DNA from: Mycobacteriales bacterium | GTDB taxonomy: Bacteria; Actinomycetota; Actinomycetes; Mycobacteriales; SCTD01 | Length of the DNA: 64,000 nt | NCBI GenBank assembly: GCA_030697205.1 | Contig: JAUYQP010000047.1 | Coordinates: forward strand, 62,001 to 126,000 | Direction of reading: 5' to 3' | In this document: positions 33,719 to 44,729 of the stretch, one piece after another | Layout of the letters: every line of letters starts with the position of its first letter | How positions within the stretch are numbered: the first letter of the stretch is position 1 | Notes under the pieces: generated by a model | Seen by the model: the letters and a program-made list of their open reading frames with translations, nothing else | Told to the model about the DNA's origin: nothing | The model's database searches: none | Position numbers and translations under genes: made by a program

Positions 33719-35307
33719 CCGAGGTCCTCCTCCGACCGGCCCGGCCCGACGACCCCGACGTCGTCGCACCGGGCCGTCGGGCTGCCCAGGGCCTGCGCCC
33801 ACCGCTGCTGCTCGTCGTACCCGCCCTCGTCACCGCGGCGGTCGCGCTCGTCCCCGTGCTCTACCTCGTCGTGCGGGCCCTCGACGGCGGCCCCGGCGAG
33901 CTGGCCGACCGGCTCTGGCGCCCGCGCACCCTCGAGCTGCTCACCCGCAGCCTCGTCCTGGCCGGGTCGGTGACCGCAACCTGCCTCGTCCTCGGCGTCG
34001 CCCTGGCCTGGCTGGTCGTGCGCAGCGACGTGCCGTGGCGGCGCGGCTGGGTCGTGCTCGCCGCGCTGCCGCTCGCCGTGCCGACCTACGTCGCGGGCTT
34101 CGCCTGGATCTCGTTCTTCCCCGACCTGGTGGGCTTCCGGGGCACCTTCGTCGTGCTCACCGCCTGCAGCTACCCCTACGTCCTGCTGCCCGTCGTCGCG
34201 GCGCTGCGCCACCTCGACCCGGCCGGCGAGGAGGTCGCCCGCTCCCTGGGCCTGTCCTCGCGGCAGGCCTTCCTGCGGGTCGTGCTCCCCCAGCTGCGCC
34301 CGGCGCTGGCCACCGGCGGACTGCTCGTCGCGCTCTACGCGCTGTCCGACTTCGGGGCGCCGTCGATCATGCGCCACGACGTCTTCACCCGCGCCATCTA
34401 CACCTCCTACAACGCCTCGACCAACCGGCAGACCGCCGCGGTGCTGTCGCTCGTGCTCGTCGCGGTCACCGTCGTCCTGGTCGTGCTGGAAGGCCGCACC
34501 CGCGGCCGCGCCCGCTACTCCCGGGTCGGCCAGGGCGGCGCGCGGAGCCAGCAGACCGTCGGCCTCGGTCCGCTGCGCTGGCCGTCACTCGGACTGCTCG
34601 CCGCCGTCACCACGACCTCGCTCGGCGTGCCCGCGGCCGCGCTCGTCTACTGGACGGCCAAGGGCACCGGCGACTCCTTCCCCGGCGAGCGGCTCGCCTC
34701 CGCCGCCACGACCTCGCTGACGCTGGCCGCCCTCGGGGCCGTCGCGACGACCGTGCTGGCCATCCCCGTGGGCCTGCTCGCCGCCCGTCGCGCGGGCCGG
34801 CTCCCCCGCCTGCTGGAGCAGTCGTCCTACGTCGGCCATGCTCTGCCCGGCGTGGTCATCGCGCTCGCCATGGTGTTCCTGTTCATCCAGGTCGACGCGC
34901 TCTCGCCGCTCTACCAGCGGACCCCGATGCTGGTGCTGGCCTACGTCGTGCTCTTCCTGCCGCTGGCCGTCGGCGCGGTGCACACCTCGGCCGCGCAGGC
35001 CCCGCCGGTCCTCGAGGAGGTCGCCCGCGCGAGCGGCTCCGGGCCCCTCGACGTGCTGCGGCGGGTGACGCTGCCGCTGGCGATGCCGGGCATCGCGTCG
35101 GGCGCCGCGCTCGTGCTGCTCACCTGCATGAAGGAGCTGCCCGCGACGCTGCTCGTGGCGCCGCCGGGCACGGCGACCCTGGCGACCCGGCTCTGGACCG
35201 AGACCGGGGTCGCGAGCTACTCCGCCGCGGCCCCCTACGCTGCACTGCTCGTGGCCCTCTCCGCCGTCCCGACCTACCTGCTCGTCGTGCGCGGCGGCAC
35301 CCGGTGA
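33715..35307 (+). CDS. fbpB: Ferric-iron ABC transporter permease (two fused permease domains)
   Basis: The product is 530 aa with about 12 transmembrane segments: two copies of a six-helix permease, as in FbpB. Both EAA loops are visible: EEVARSLGLSSRQAFLRVVLP (about 180-200) and EEVARASGSGPLDVLRRVTLP (about 440-460). The TTG at 33715 is the start; it overlaps the fbpA stop as TTGA and no other start gives the N-terminus. The end overlaps the ATPase start as GTGA. Confidence 0.88.
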   Translation: MTEVLLRPARPDDPDVVAPGRRAAQGLRPPLLLVVPALVTAAVALVPVLYLVVRALDGGPGELADRLWRPRTLELLTRSLVLAGSVTATCLVLGVALAWLVVRSDVPWRRGWVVLAALPLAVPTYVAGFAWISFFPDLVGFRGTFVVLTACSYPYVLLPVVAALRHLDPAGEEVARSLGLSSRQAFLRVVLPQLRPALATGGLLVALYALSDFGAPSIMRHDVFTRAIYTSYNASTNRQTAAVLSLVLVAVTVVLVVLEGRTRGRARYSRVGQGGARSQQTVGLGPLRWPSLGLLAAVTTTSLGVPAAALVYWTAKGTGDSFPGERLASAATTSLTLAALGAVATTVLAIPVGLLAARRAGRLPRLLEQSSYVGHALPGVVIALAMVFLFIQVDALSPLYQRTPMLVLAYVVLFLPLAVGAVHTSAAQAPPVLEEVARASGSGPLDVLRRVTLPLAMPGIASGAALVLLTCMKELPATLLVAPPGTATLATRLWTETGVASYSAAAPYAALLVALSAVPTYLLVVRGGTR

Positions 35308-36317
35308 CGGCTGCGCTGCGGGTCCGGGGGCTCGAGAAGGCCTACGACGCGCCCGTGCTGCGCGGGCTCGACCTCGACGTGCCGGCGGGCTCGCTGGTGG
35401 CGCTGCTCGGCCCGTCCGGCTGCGGCAAGACGACGCTGCTGCGGTGCGTCGCGGGCTTCGAGCGGGCCAGCGCCGGCACCATCGAGGTCGACGGCCGCGA
35501 CGTCACCGCGCTGCCGCCCGAGAAGCGCCGGGTCGGGGTCGTGCCTCAGGAAGGTGCGCTCTTCCCCCACCTGTCGGTGCGGGCCAACGTCGGCTTCGGG
35601 CTGCCGCGCGCTGAGCGCCACGGGCCTCGGGTGGACGAGGTCCTCGACCTCGTCGGCCTCACCGGCTACGCCGACCGGATGCCGCACGAGCTGTCCGGCG
35701 GCCAGCAGCAGCGGGTCGCGGTCGCCCGCGCGCTCGCGCCCGCACCCGCACTGGTGCTGCTGGACGAGCCCTTCAGCGCCCTCGACGCGGGCCTGCGCGC
35801 GGCCGTGCGCGCCGAGGTCCGCGCCTGCCTGCAAGCCGCCGGCGCGTCCGCCGTCCTCGTCACCCACGACCAGCAGGAGGCGCTGTCGGTCGCCGACGTC
35901 GTGGCGGTCGTGCGCGACGGCCGGGTCGTGCAGGCCGCCGACCCGTGGGAGGTCTACGCCCACCCGGCCGATCTCGGGGTCGCGATGTTCGTCGGTGAGG
36001 CGGTGGTGCTGTCCGGCGCGGTCGTCGACGGCCGGGTCGAGTCACCGCTCGGGGAGCTGACCGTGGAGGACCGCTCGCTGTCCGGGCCGGTCGCGCTGGT
36101 CGTGCGACCCGAGCAGCTCGAGGTCGCGCCCGACGACCTGCCCGTCGTCTCGGCCCTCGTGGTCGACCGGGTCTTCTACGGCCACGACGCGCTGCTGCGC
36201 CTCGAGCTGCCGGGTGGCGCGACCGCGACGGCCCGCACCCCGGGCCACCCACTGCCGCCTGTCGGCTCATCGGTGGCCGTCGGCGTACGCGGTCCCGTCG
36301 TCGCCTTCCCCCGCTGA
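35304..36317 (+). CDS. fbpC: Ferric-iron ABC transporter ATP-binding protein
   Basis: The product is 337 aa. Walker A GPSGCGKTT, Q-loop VVPQEGALFPHLSV, signature ELSGGQQQRVAVARAL, Walker B LVLLDEPFSALD, switch His VTHDQQEAL. The last ~110 residues form a TOBE/OB regulatory domain (LVVRPEQLEVAP). The LFPHLSV context is characteristic of the CysA/PotA/FbpC group. It drives import through the coupled permease. A GCGTCATA-type inverted repeat lies 28 bp after the stop. Confidence 0.88.
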   Translation: MTAALRVRGLEKAYDAPVLRGLDLDVPAGSLVALLGPSGCGKTTLLRCVAGFERASAGTIEVDGRDVTALPPEKRRVGVVPQEGALFPHLSVRANVGFGLPRAERHGPRVDEVLDLVGLTGYADRMPHELSGGQQQRVAVARALAPAPALVLLDEPFSALDAGLRAAVRAEVRACLQAAGASAVLVTHDQQEALSVADVVAVVRDGRVVQAADPWEVYAHPADLGVAMFVGEAVVLSGAVVDGRVESPLGELTVEDRSLSGPVALVVRPEQLEVAPDDLPVVSALVVDRVFYGHDALLRLELPGGATATARTPGHPLPPVGSSVAVGVRGPVVAFPR

Positions 36318-36344
36318 TCCCCTGCCCTGCCGCCCCCACCTCCG

Positions 36345-36394
36345 CTACGTCATAGCTGGTGAGCGTGGGCAGCTCCTGAGCCGCTATGACGCAG
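36345..36394. repeat. Inverted repeat with GCGTCATA core between convergent genes
   Basis: CTACGTCATAGC (36345-36356) pairs with GCTATGACGCAG (36383-36394), with one mismatch. Flanks extend the pairing weakly. It lies between the fbpC and ABC-F 3' ends and shares its core with 25706-25761. Confidence 0.65.
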
Positions 36395-36412
36395 TGGGGT
36401 GGGCCGCAGCGG

Positions 36413-38005
<1,593 letters not shown>

Positions 38006-38111
38006 GGGACAGGCTCCTGGGACGGCGTGGCAGAAGGACGGCGGTAGCGCCGGCTCACGGCGTCGGGCGGGTCACGATCGACAAGGCTACCGGCTGGGTA
38101 CCGTCAACACC

Positions 38112-38978
38112 GTGGACTTCAACGACGGGGCCCGGCTCGACACCTCCCAGGTCCGCGACGCCCGCGGTCGCGGACGTGGCCTCGCGGCGGGCGGCGGTGG
38201 CATCAGCATCGTCGGCCTGATCCTGTTCCTCGTGCTGGGCGGCGACCCGCAGTCGCTCGTTCAGCAGGACCCAGGAGGGAGTACGCCGGGGGCGACCTCC
38301 GACCTCGCCGAGCGGTGCGCCACGGGCGCCGACGCCGACCGGGACGTGGACTGCCGCGTCGTCGGGGTCGTCAACTCCGTGCAGGCCTACTGGACAGGCG
38401 CGTTCGAGCGGACCAACCGCACCTACCAGGAGGCCGACACCGAGATCTTCCAGGGCTCGACGACCACGCAGGGGTGCGGCTCCGCGACCTCGGCCGTCGG
38501 GCCGTTCTACTGCCCGGCCGACGCCACCGCCTACCTCGACCTGGGCTTCTTCGAGAGCCTGCGCGACGACTACGGCGCGTCCGGCGGTCCCTTCGCGGTC
38601 GCCTACGTGCTGGCCCACGAGTACGGCCACCACGTGCAGAACCTGCTCGGCACCACCGAGAAGCGCCAGCGCAGCCGCGACACCGGGCCGCAGTCGGTCG
38701 CCGTCCGCATCGAGCTGCAGGCGGACTGCTTCGCCGGGGTGTGGGCGGCCAACGCCGTCGACACCGGATTCCTCGCGCGCATCACCGAGGCCGACGTCAA
38801 GGACGGACTGTCCGCCGCCGCGGCCGTCGGCGACGACCGCATCCAGGAGGCCTCGACCGGGCGGGTCGACCAGGAATCGTGGACGCACGGCTCGGCCGAG
38901 CAGCGCCAGACCTGGTTCCTCAAGGGCTACCGCGGCAAGGACCCCGGCGACTGCGACACCTTCACCGGCCGGGTCTGA
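38112..38978 (+). CDS. Neutral zinc metallopeptidase, YpfJ family
   Basis: The product is 288 aa. An N-terminal transmembrane segment (ISIVGLILFLVLGG) anchors an extracytoplasmic domain. The zinc motif is VLAHEYGHHVQNLLG, with the third ligand likely in ELQADCFAG. Two Cys pairs may form disulfides. The start MDFNDGARLDTSQVRDARG is characteristic of the family. GTG 38112 follows TACCGT by 7 nt (leaderless type). Its proteolytic target is unknown. Confidence 0.88.
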   Translation: MDFNDGARLDTSQVRDARGRGRGLAAGGGGISIVGLILFLVLGGDPQSLVQQDPGGSTPGATSDLAERCATGADADRDVDCRVVGVVNSVQAYWTGAFERTNRTYQEADTEIFQGSTTTQGCGSATSAVGPFYCPADATAYLDLGFFESLRDDYGASGGPFAVAYVLAHEYGHHVQNLLGTTEKRQRSRDTGPQSVAVRIELQADCFAGVWAANAVDTGFLARITEADVKDGLSAAAAVGDDRIQEASTGRVDQESWTHGSAEQRQTWFLKGYRGKDPGDCDTFTGRV

Positions 38979-38984
38979 GTCCCG

Positions 38985-39152
38985 TCAGGGCCCGGCCGGA
39001 CCGCGCCGGCCGCGCGAGACCGCGTCGCGGGCCCGCTGCCGGTTGGCCGGGGTGTCCACCTTCGCGCGGGCGTCGCGCAGCATCCGCTGCCCGCGCTGAC
39101 TGCGCGCGAAGGAGAGAGCCAGTCCGATGATCCCTGCACGTCCGAGTCGCAT
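38985..39152 (-). CDS. Short protein of unknown function
   Basis: The product is 55 aa, very basic: RLGRAGIIGLALSFARSQRGQRMLRDARAKV and a tail rich in Arg and Pro. A short hydrophobic patch near the N-terminus could be membrane-associated. Similar small basic proteins occur in actinobacteria. ATG 39152 is preferred over 39185, which would abut the preceding gene. It is convergent with the metallopeptidase (6 bp). Confidence 0.5.
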   Translation of the reverse strand: MRLGRAGIIGLALSFARSQRGQRMLRDARAKVDTPANRQRARDAVSRGRRGPAGP

Positions 39153-39185
39153 GAGGCTGCTCTGCCCACGACCGGACGACGTCAC

Positions 39186-39443
39186 TCAGCCGTAGCGGTG
39201 GTTCTTCTCGCTGTGCCCGGCGTCGCGGGTACAACTGCGGCCGTTCATGCTGCGGTGCCCGCACAGGCCGGTGCTTGCCGCAGCACCCTCTGCCGGGAGC
39301 TCCTCAGCCGGGGACTGCGCGGCCTTCGAAGCGGACGCCTTGGCAGCGGGCGCTGCGGGGCGCGCAGCGACCCGGGCGGCAGGGGCGGCCGCGGCAGCCC
39401 GACGGGCCTCGCGGAGGGCACGCATGGCGTCGACCTTGCTCAT
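39186..39443 (-). CDS. Small Ala-rich protein with conserved Cys/His tail
   Basis: The product is 85 aa. The N-terminus SKVDAMRALREARRAA precedes an alanine/proline-rich middle and a compact tail, CGHRSMNGRSCTRDAGHSEKNHRYG, read as C-x2-...-C-x5-H-x4-H, which could bind zinc. ATG 39443 follows TAGGTT by 6 nt (leaderless type), supporting it as a real gene. Function unknown. Confidence 0.6.
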   Translation of the reverse strand: MSKVDAMRALREARRAAAAAPAARVAARPAAPAAKASASKAAQSPAEELPAEGAAASTGLCGHRSMNGRSCTRDAGHSEKNHRYG

Positions 39444-39485
39444 CGCGCCAACCTAGCGGTGCCGACCGTCAGCCGAGCGGCTGCG

Positions 39486-40367
39486 TCACCACGGCGCGCC
39501 CCTCGAGCGCATGAGGGCGACCCCGGCGTTGCCCAGTGGCCCTCGCTGCGGAGCGGTGTCAGCTCTGCGCGGCCTCTCTGCAGTGACCACGAGGGCGGCC
39601 ATGTGTCCCACGACAGGGCCCGCCCCGAAGGCGCCCACCAGCGAGGCCGCCACGGCGCGCGTGGCGGTGTCGAGGTCGCCACGAGCCTCGATCTCCGCCC
39701 GCAGCGGAGTACCCCGGCAGTACCCGCGTGCCAGGTCGACAGCCGATCTACCCCGGCACTCGAGCTCGATCGGCTCGATGCGGATTCCGCGCAGGCCCGC
39801 CGCGAGAAGGTCGGCAGTGATGCGCTCCTGGTCGTGGTAGCCGTGCGGCACCCGGTCCAGGAAGCTCGGGGGGTCCTGCGGGAACACCTCCTCCAGCGCC
39901 TTCAGGACAGCCGCCTCCACGTCGTGTGTCGCGAGCGGGCACCAGGCGGTGAAGACGACGTGCCCACCGGGCTTCAGCACCCGCGCGACCTCGGCGTAGG
40001 CAGCTGGCCGGTCCGGGAAGAACATGACCCCGAACTGGCACGCGACGAGGTCGACCATCGCGTCGGGGAACGGCAGCCGCATCGCATCTGCCTGCTGCCA
40101 GGTCGCTGCGGGCACCCGAGCCGATCCCAGATCGACCATCGCCACGTTGAGGTCGGTCGCCGTGACGCGGACCCCTGGCAGGCGCTGAAGGAGGGCACCG
40201 GTCAGCACCCCCGTGCCCGCAGCGAGCTCGAGGACGTCCCTCGGCCGCTGGCTCGCCACCCGGGCGGCGAGATCGTCGGCGAAGGGCCGGAAGACCGCAG
40301 GGACGAGGTGCTCGTCGTAGGCCTCGGACATGTCAGCGGCCCACACCCGACTCGCGGAGTCCGACAT
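39486..40367 (-). CDS. SAM-dependent class I methyltransferase
   Basis: The product is 293 aa. The SAM site is visible as VLELAAGTGVLTGALLQRLP (motif I), VTATDLNVAMVD (acidic loop) and DLVACQFGVMFFPD. VLKPGGHVVFTAW is the usual post-motif strand, as in UbiE-like enzymes. ATG 40367 matches family length. The substrate is unknown. It is separated from the sensor gene by about 70 bp and may be its own transcript. Confidence 0.85.
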   Translation of the reverse strand: MSDSASRVWAADMSEAYDEHLVPAVFRPFADDLAARVASQRPRDVLELAAGTGVLTGALLQRLPGVRVTATDLNVAMVDLGSARVPAATWQQADAMRLPFPDAMVDLVACQFGVMFFPDRPAAYAEVARVLKPGGHVVFTAWCPLATHDVEAAVLKALEEVFPQDPPSFLDRVPHGYHDQERITADLLAAGLRGIRIEPIELECRGRSAVDLARGYCRGTPLRAEIEARGDLDTATRAVAASLVGAFGAGPVVGHMAALVVTAERPRRADTAPQRGPLGNAGVALMRSRGAPW

Positions 40368-40438
40368 GCCTCGATCATGCCTCTGGTGGACCCGCCAGGG
40401 AAGCCGTGCCCACGTAGAGCTGCCCTGACGTTCGAGGG

Positions 40439-41737
40439 TCAGACAGCGTCCCCGAGGGGGTCGATCCAGGCGAGGTACAGCTCCCTGCCCCGCCCTGTGC
40501 GGCGGGTCTCCAGCAGGAAGCGGCACCTGATCTCGCGCCCGTCCCGGTGCAGCAGCGGCAGCTCGAGCGGCACACCCGTGACCGTCGTCGCACCCGTGCT
40601 GACGTGGCGGATGAAGCCCGCCACGTGGGCCTGGCGGAACTGCTCGGGGACGAGGACCACGACCCGGCGTCCGACGAGGTCCGCTTCCTGCCAGCCGAGC
40701 GCCTGGGCGAGGGACGGGCTGATGCTGAGGATCCGGTTGGTCTCGTCGGCAGCCACGACGCTGCCGCCAGCGGCACGCAGCGCGTCCAAGCTGGCGTCGA
40801 GGCGCGGGACGACCGCCGCGTCGGACACGGCGGTGGCACTCAGCCCGCCCCAGCGCTCAGGTGGCCGGCCGTCCAGCTGCGCCAGCACCTGGGCACAGGC
40901 CCACGCGCGCATGTCAGCGACCTCGGGCAGGGACGGGGGCACCAGCAACCGCTGCGCGGCGGCGGCGCGCTCGGCCGCCTCGAGCACCGCGTGCAGGGCG
41001 TCGAACGCGACCCGGTCCTCGCCGGTCGCGGCGACGTGGACGTCGAGCTCCCCCGGGACGTCCTTCGATGCTGCCTGTGCTGCGACCTCTCCTGGCTCGG
41101 CCCACTGCGAGACCGCGCGGCCCACGGCGTCGCGCAACCGGGCGCGCGCGATGTCTGCGCCCGCGAGCTGCGCCTCGAGCACGCACCCCACCAGGGCCAG
41201 TTCGCGCAGCAGGGCGTCCTCGTGCTGGCAGGCTGCCAGCCACAGCAGCGGAGGCAGGCCCTGGAGCACGACACCGTCTCCGGCCACGCTCGCAGGGGCC
41301 ACCCCCTCCGCGCGCACACCGCCCACGGCGGGGTCCCTGGAGTCGCGCAGCTCGGACGTGTCGCCCAGCACGAACCAGACGACCTTCCCACCCGCGCTGA
41401 GCTCCTGCACGCCGTGAGCGTCGGTCACGGCCGCGACCAGCGCCATGCCACGGCCCGTGGTCGCCTCGTCGTCGTAGTGGCGCAGCGCGGGCAGGCGGGC
41501 GCTCCCGTCACGCACCTCCACTCTGAGCCGGTGCTGGTCGAGCGAGACGGTCACCCACGCCGTGCTGTGACCGTGCAGGACAGCGTTGGTCACCAGCTCG
41601 CTCACCGCGAGCTCCGCGGCCTCCTGCCAGATCGCCCGTTGAGCGACGAGCAAGGCCTCCCGGACGAAGCGGCGCGCCTGACGCACCGAGACGGGCTCCG
41701 GTGGCAGCTCGAGCGTGCGCTCCAGAACGGCGGTCAC
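40439..41737 (-). CDS. Anti-sigma-type HATPase fused to a PAS domain
   Basis: The product is 432 aa. Residues ~10-130 form a GHKL ATPase of the RsbW/SpoIIAB class: N-box AELAVSELVTNAVLHG, G1 VEVRDGSARLP, G2 ATTGRGMALV. A helical central region with few landmarks follows (about 150-300). The C-terminal PAS domain spans 310-420, with LSISPSLAQALGWQEADLVG. GTG 41737 overlaps the phosphatase stop as GTGA. It probably acts with that phosphatase in a partner-switching pathway; no anti-anti-sigma gene is nearby. Confidence 0.8.
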   Translation of the reverse strand: MTAVLERTLELPPEPVSVRQARRFVREALLVAQRAIWQEAAELAVSELVTNAVLHGHSTAWVTVSLDQHRLRVEVRDGSARLPALRHYDDEATTGRGMALVAAVTDAHGVQELSAGGKVVWFVLGDTSELRDSRDPAVGGVRAEGVAPASVAGDGVVLQGLPPLLWLAACQHEDALLRELALVGCVLEAQLAGADIARARLRDAVGRAVSQWAEPGEVAAQAASKDVPGELDVHVAATGEDRVAFDALHAVLEAAERAAAAQRLLVPPSLPEVADMRAWACAQVLAQLDGRPPERWGGLSATAVSDAAVVPRLDASLDALRAAGGSVVAADETNRILSISPSLAQALGWQEADLVGRRVVVLVPEQFRQAHVAGFIRHVSTGATTVTGVPLELPLLHRDGREIRCRFLLETRRTGRGRELYLAWIDPLGDAV

Positions 41738-43803
41738 CGCCCCATCCCGTCGTGGGCCTGCACCAGCAGCAGCGCCGTGTCGTCGTCCTGGAGGCCGCGC
41801 TGCACGGCCTCGAGGAGCCGGTCGAGGTCGATCTGCCCTCTGTGCTGCCCCACCTCGTCGCACAGCCGCGCGAGCCCCACGTCGATGCTCTCGCTACGCC
41901 GCTCGACGAGACCGTCGGTGAACAGCAGCAGGCTGCTGCCCGGCGGGAACGCGACGGTGGTGGGCACCGGCCGCTGACCGAGCGCCCCCAGCGGCCCGGC
42001 CGGCTCGCCGCTGACCAGCTCAGGGGCGTGGCCCGGACGCAGGAGCAGCAGGGGCAGGTGTCCGGCGCTGACCAGCTCCAGAGAGTGCGCGCCGGGGTCG
42101 TGCACCGCCACAGCGCACGTCGCGATCCGCTCACCGGGCAGGTGCTGGAGCAGGTCGTCGAGGCGCTCGAGCGCCTCCCCAGCGCTGTGACCGGCCAGGA
42201 GGAGCACCCGCAGAGCGGTGCGCAGCTGGCCCATGGCGGCGGCGGCCCGCAGCCCGCGGCCCATGACGTCGCCGACGACCATCGCGGTGCGCCGGCCCTC
42301 ACCCCCGATGACGTCGTACCAGTCTCCGCCGACCGTCGCCTCGGCCCCGCCACCGGGGAGGTAGCGCGCGTCGAAGGACAAGCCGGGCCGGGGTGGGAGG
42401 TCGGGCGGCAGCAGGCTGCGCTGCAGCTCCGTCGCCGCGTCTCGCTGGTGGCTGAACAGGCGCGCGTTGTCGAGGCCAAGAGCGGCGTGACCGGCGATGC
42501 CGACGAGGAGAGCCTCCGCCCTCGCGCCGAACGCGGTAGGGGCGGGGTGACCCAGCAGAACAGCGCCCAGCACCCGTCCGCACCGAGCCACCACCGGCGC
42601 AGCCAGGTAGCTGCCCACGCCGTCGAGGGCCAGCGCCTCGGCCCGCAGCACGCCCTCCCCCAAGCGGGCCAGCTCGGCCATCTCGACGAGCGCCGCCGCC
42701 GTGGGCGCGTCCTCGGCCAGGCCGAGCAGGTGGCTGCCTCGACGGGTGTCGCCGTCCGCATCCACGTGGTCGAAGACGCAGACACCGACCGTCGCACCCG
42801 TGGTCCGGACGGCGGAGCGGACGACGAGGGCGACCAGCGCCTCGAGGTCCAGCTCGCAGGCCAGCTCGCTCCCCAACCGCTGGAGCTCCTCGACGAGCGC
42901 CGCCTCGGAGCGCAGCTCGACCGCCTGCCGCTGCAGGTCGTCGCCGAGCACGGTGACGAGCTGCTCCAGCGCGTGCCGCTCGGCCGCCTCAAGGGCCGCG
43001 GCCGCCCCCGGCCTGACCGTGGGCGCGGTCCCCGCGCCGGCGAAGACCGGGGCGTCCGTGAGCGGAAGCAGAGCCAGTCGCAGGCTGACCGCGAGCGCCC
43101 CGAACAGCTGCGCGCGCCAGGCCGGCAGGGGGACGCGCGTGAACTGCACGACCGCGATCACGCGACCGTCGGCCAGCGCGCAGCCGACACCCAGGACCGA
43201 GCGCACACCGAAGTCGTGGACGAAGTCCTGCGCCGGCACCAGGGGGCTCCCTGCTGCCTCCTCGACGTGGAAGACGCTGAAGTCGGCGGCAGCGGAGCGG
43301 TGCGCGTACTGACCGAACGCGTCGGGGACGAGCCCGAACTGCTCGAACAGGCCGTTGATCATCGGCATCCCGGCCAGCGGGTTGGCGTCGGAGCTGCTCA
43401 GCGCCAGCACCTGGTGCGCCTGCGACTGCCGTCTGTCGTCCCAGTCCGTCACCGCACCCCTGGTCGCCAGCAGGGCCAGGCAGGGGGCAGCGTCCGGACC
43501 CGGATCGAGGAGGGCGCGCACCTCGTCCTCGAGCTCATCGGCACGCGTGGTCACGAAGACGCGGGTCAGGAGCGCGCAGGAGCCGAACTCGTCGCCGAAG
43601 GCCTGGTGCAGGTGGGTCGCGACCTGCTGCGCCGCCTCCTCGAGCGAGCTCGCCTCGCGGACGACACGCCGCAGCTGCGCACCGCAGGCGGCCACCGCAG
43701 CCAGGTCGACCCGCGCCAGGGAACCGAGGGAGCCCGGCTCGAGATCGATCTCCGACCTCGGCGCTGCGCGCCCGCTCGCCACCGTCACGTGCGGCACGCT
43801 CAC
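41734..43803 (-). CDS. GAF-domain PP2C/SpoIIE-type serine phosphatase
   Basis: The product is 689 aa. N-terminal ~260 residues are sensor-like (helical start, then a GAF-like fold with VRSVLGVGCALADGRVIAVVQF). A second GAF lies at ~300-450 (VGVCVFDHVD, YLAAPVVARCGRVLGAVLLG). The RsbU-type phosphatase at ~460-680 has GGDWYDVI, VVGDVMGRG, LLFTDGLVERR and QDDDTALLLV, which supply the metal-binding Asp. It dephosphorylates an anti-sigma antagonist in known systems. The next gene, a kinase-like partner, is translationally coupled. Confidence 0.88.
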   Translation of the reverse strand: MSVPHVTVASGRAAPRSEIDLEPGSLGSLARVDLAAVAACGAQLRRVVREASSLEEAAQQVATHLHQAFGDEFGSCALLTRVFVTTRADELEDEVRALLDPGPDAAPCLALLATRGAVTDWDDRRQSQAHQVLALSSSDANPLAGMPMINGLFEQFGLVPDAFGQYAHRSAAADFSVFHVEEAAGSPLVPAQDFVHDFGVRSVLGVGCALADGRVIAVVQFTRVPLPAWRAQLFGALAVSLRLALLPLTDAPVFAGAGTAPTVRPGAAAALEAAERHALEQLVTVLGDDLQRQAVELRSEAALVEELQRLGSELACELDLEALVALVVRSAVRTTGATVGVCVFDHVDADGDTRRGSHLLGLAEDAPTAAALVEMAELARLGEGVLRAEALALDGVGSYLAAPVVARCGRVLGAVLLGHPAPTAFGARAEALLVGIAGHAALGLDNARLFSHQRDAATELQRSLLPPDLPPRPGLSFDARYLPGGGAEATVGGDWYDVIGGEGRRTAMVVGDVMGRGLRAAAAMGQLRTALRVLLLAGHSAGEALERLDDLLQHLPGERIATCAVAVHDPGAHSLELVSAGHLPLLLLRPGHAPELVSGEPAGPLGALGQRPVPTTVAFPPGSSLLLFTDGLVERRSESIDVGLARLCDEVGQHRGQIDLDRLLEAVQRGLQDDDTALLLVQAHDGMGR

Positions 43804-43911
43804 AGCCCACCCTCCCCGGACAGCAGCTGGTGGGTCAGGTCCGCCGTTGTGGTGACATCGTGCCAGAGGTGGTCACCGACGGCTAGAAGCACCACGTCCG
43901 AGTCCTCGGGC

Positions 43912-44271
43912 TCAGACGTTGAAGCCGAGCGCCCGCAGCTGGTCCCGACCGTCGTCGGTGATCTTGTCGGGGCCCCACGGCGGCATCCAGACCCAGTTGA
44001 TGCGGACCGCGTCGACGAGCGGGGCCAGCGCGTTGTTGGTCTGGTCCTCGATGACGTCGGTCAGCGGGCAGGCCGCCGACGTCAGCGTCATGTCGAGGGT
44101 GACGGTGCGGTCGGCGTGCACCTGCGCGCCGTAGACCAGGCCGAGGTCGACGACGTTGATGCCGAGCTCGGGGTCGACGACGTCCTTCATCGCCTCGATG
44201 ATGTCGGCCACGCTGGTGTCCGGCTTCGGGGCGTCACCGACGGTCGGGGTGTCGAGCACAGGGTCGGTCAT
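43912..44271 (-). CDS. sufT: SufT/MIP18-family Fe-S assembly factor (DUF59)
   Basis: The product is 119 aa. A DUF59 domain spans ~20-115, with DVVDPELGINVVDLGLVYG and the conserved Cys in TSAACPLTD; it ends WGPDKITDDGRDQLRALGF. It is the last gene of the suf operon, overlapping sufU as ATGA. Relatives help deliver Fe-S clusters to client enzymes. Confidence 0.88.
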   Translation of the reverse strand: MTDPVLDTPTVGDAPKPDTSVADIIEAMKDVVDPELGINVVDLGLVYGAQVHADRTVTLDMTLTSAACPLTDVIEDQTNNALAPLVDAVRINWVWMPPWGPDKITDDGRDQLRALGFNV

Positions 44272-44729
44272 GACGTCTCCTTGTCCTGCGCGACGGCCTG
44301 TGCCGTCGCGTCCTTCCACGCCATCCAGCCCAGCAGCGCGCACTTCACGCGCGCCGGGTAGCGCGAGACGCCGGCGAAGGCGATCCCGTCCTCCAGCACG
44401 TCCTCGTCCGGCTCGAGCTGCCCACGGCTCTGCATCAGCTCGAGGAACGCCTCGTGCTTGGCGAGCGCGCCGCCGACCGGCTGGCCGATGACGAGGTCGG
44501 TCATCACCGAGGTGGACGCCTGCGAGATCGAGCAGCCCTGTCCGTCGTAGGACACGTCGGTCACCACACCGTCGACGACGTGGACGCGGAGCGTCACCTC
44601 GTCGCCGCAGGTCGGGTTGACGTGGTGCACCTCGACGACCCCGGGACCGCTGGAGGGGTCGCGCAGACCCTTGTGGTGGGGGTTGCGGTAGTGGTCGAGG
44701 ATGATCTCCTGGTACATCGACTCGCTCAT
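44268..44729 (-). CDS. sufU: SufU sulfur-transfer protein
   Basis: The product is 153 aa. Zinc/sulfur ligands Cys41, Asp43, Cys66 and Cys130 lie in NPTCGDE, GQGCSIS and VKCALLGW. The ~20-residue insertion between the second and third Cys marks SufU rather than IscU. It accepts persulfide sulfur from SufS and passes it to SufBCD. It overlaps neighbours on both sides by 4 bp. Confidence 0.92.
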   Translation of the reverse strand: MSESMYQEIILDHYRNPHHKGLRDPSSGPGVVEVHHVNPTCGDEVTLRVHVVDGVVTDVSYDGQGCSISQASTSVMTDLVIGQPVGGALAKHEAFLELMQSRGQLEPDEDVLEDGIAFAGVSRYPARVKCALLGWMAWKDATAQAVAQDKETS

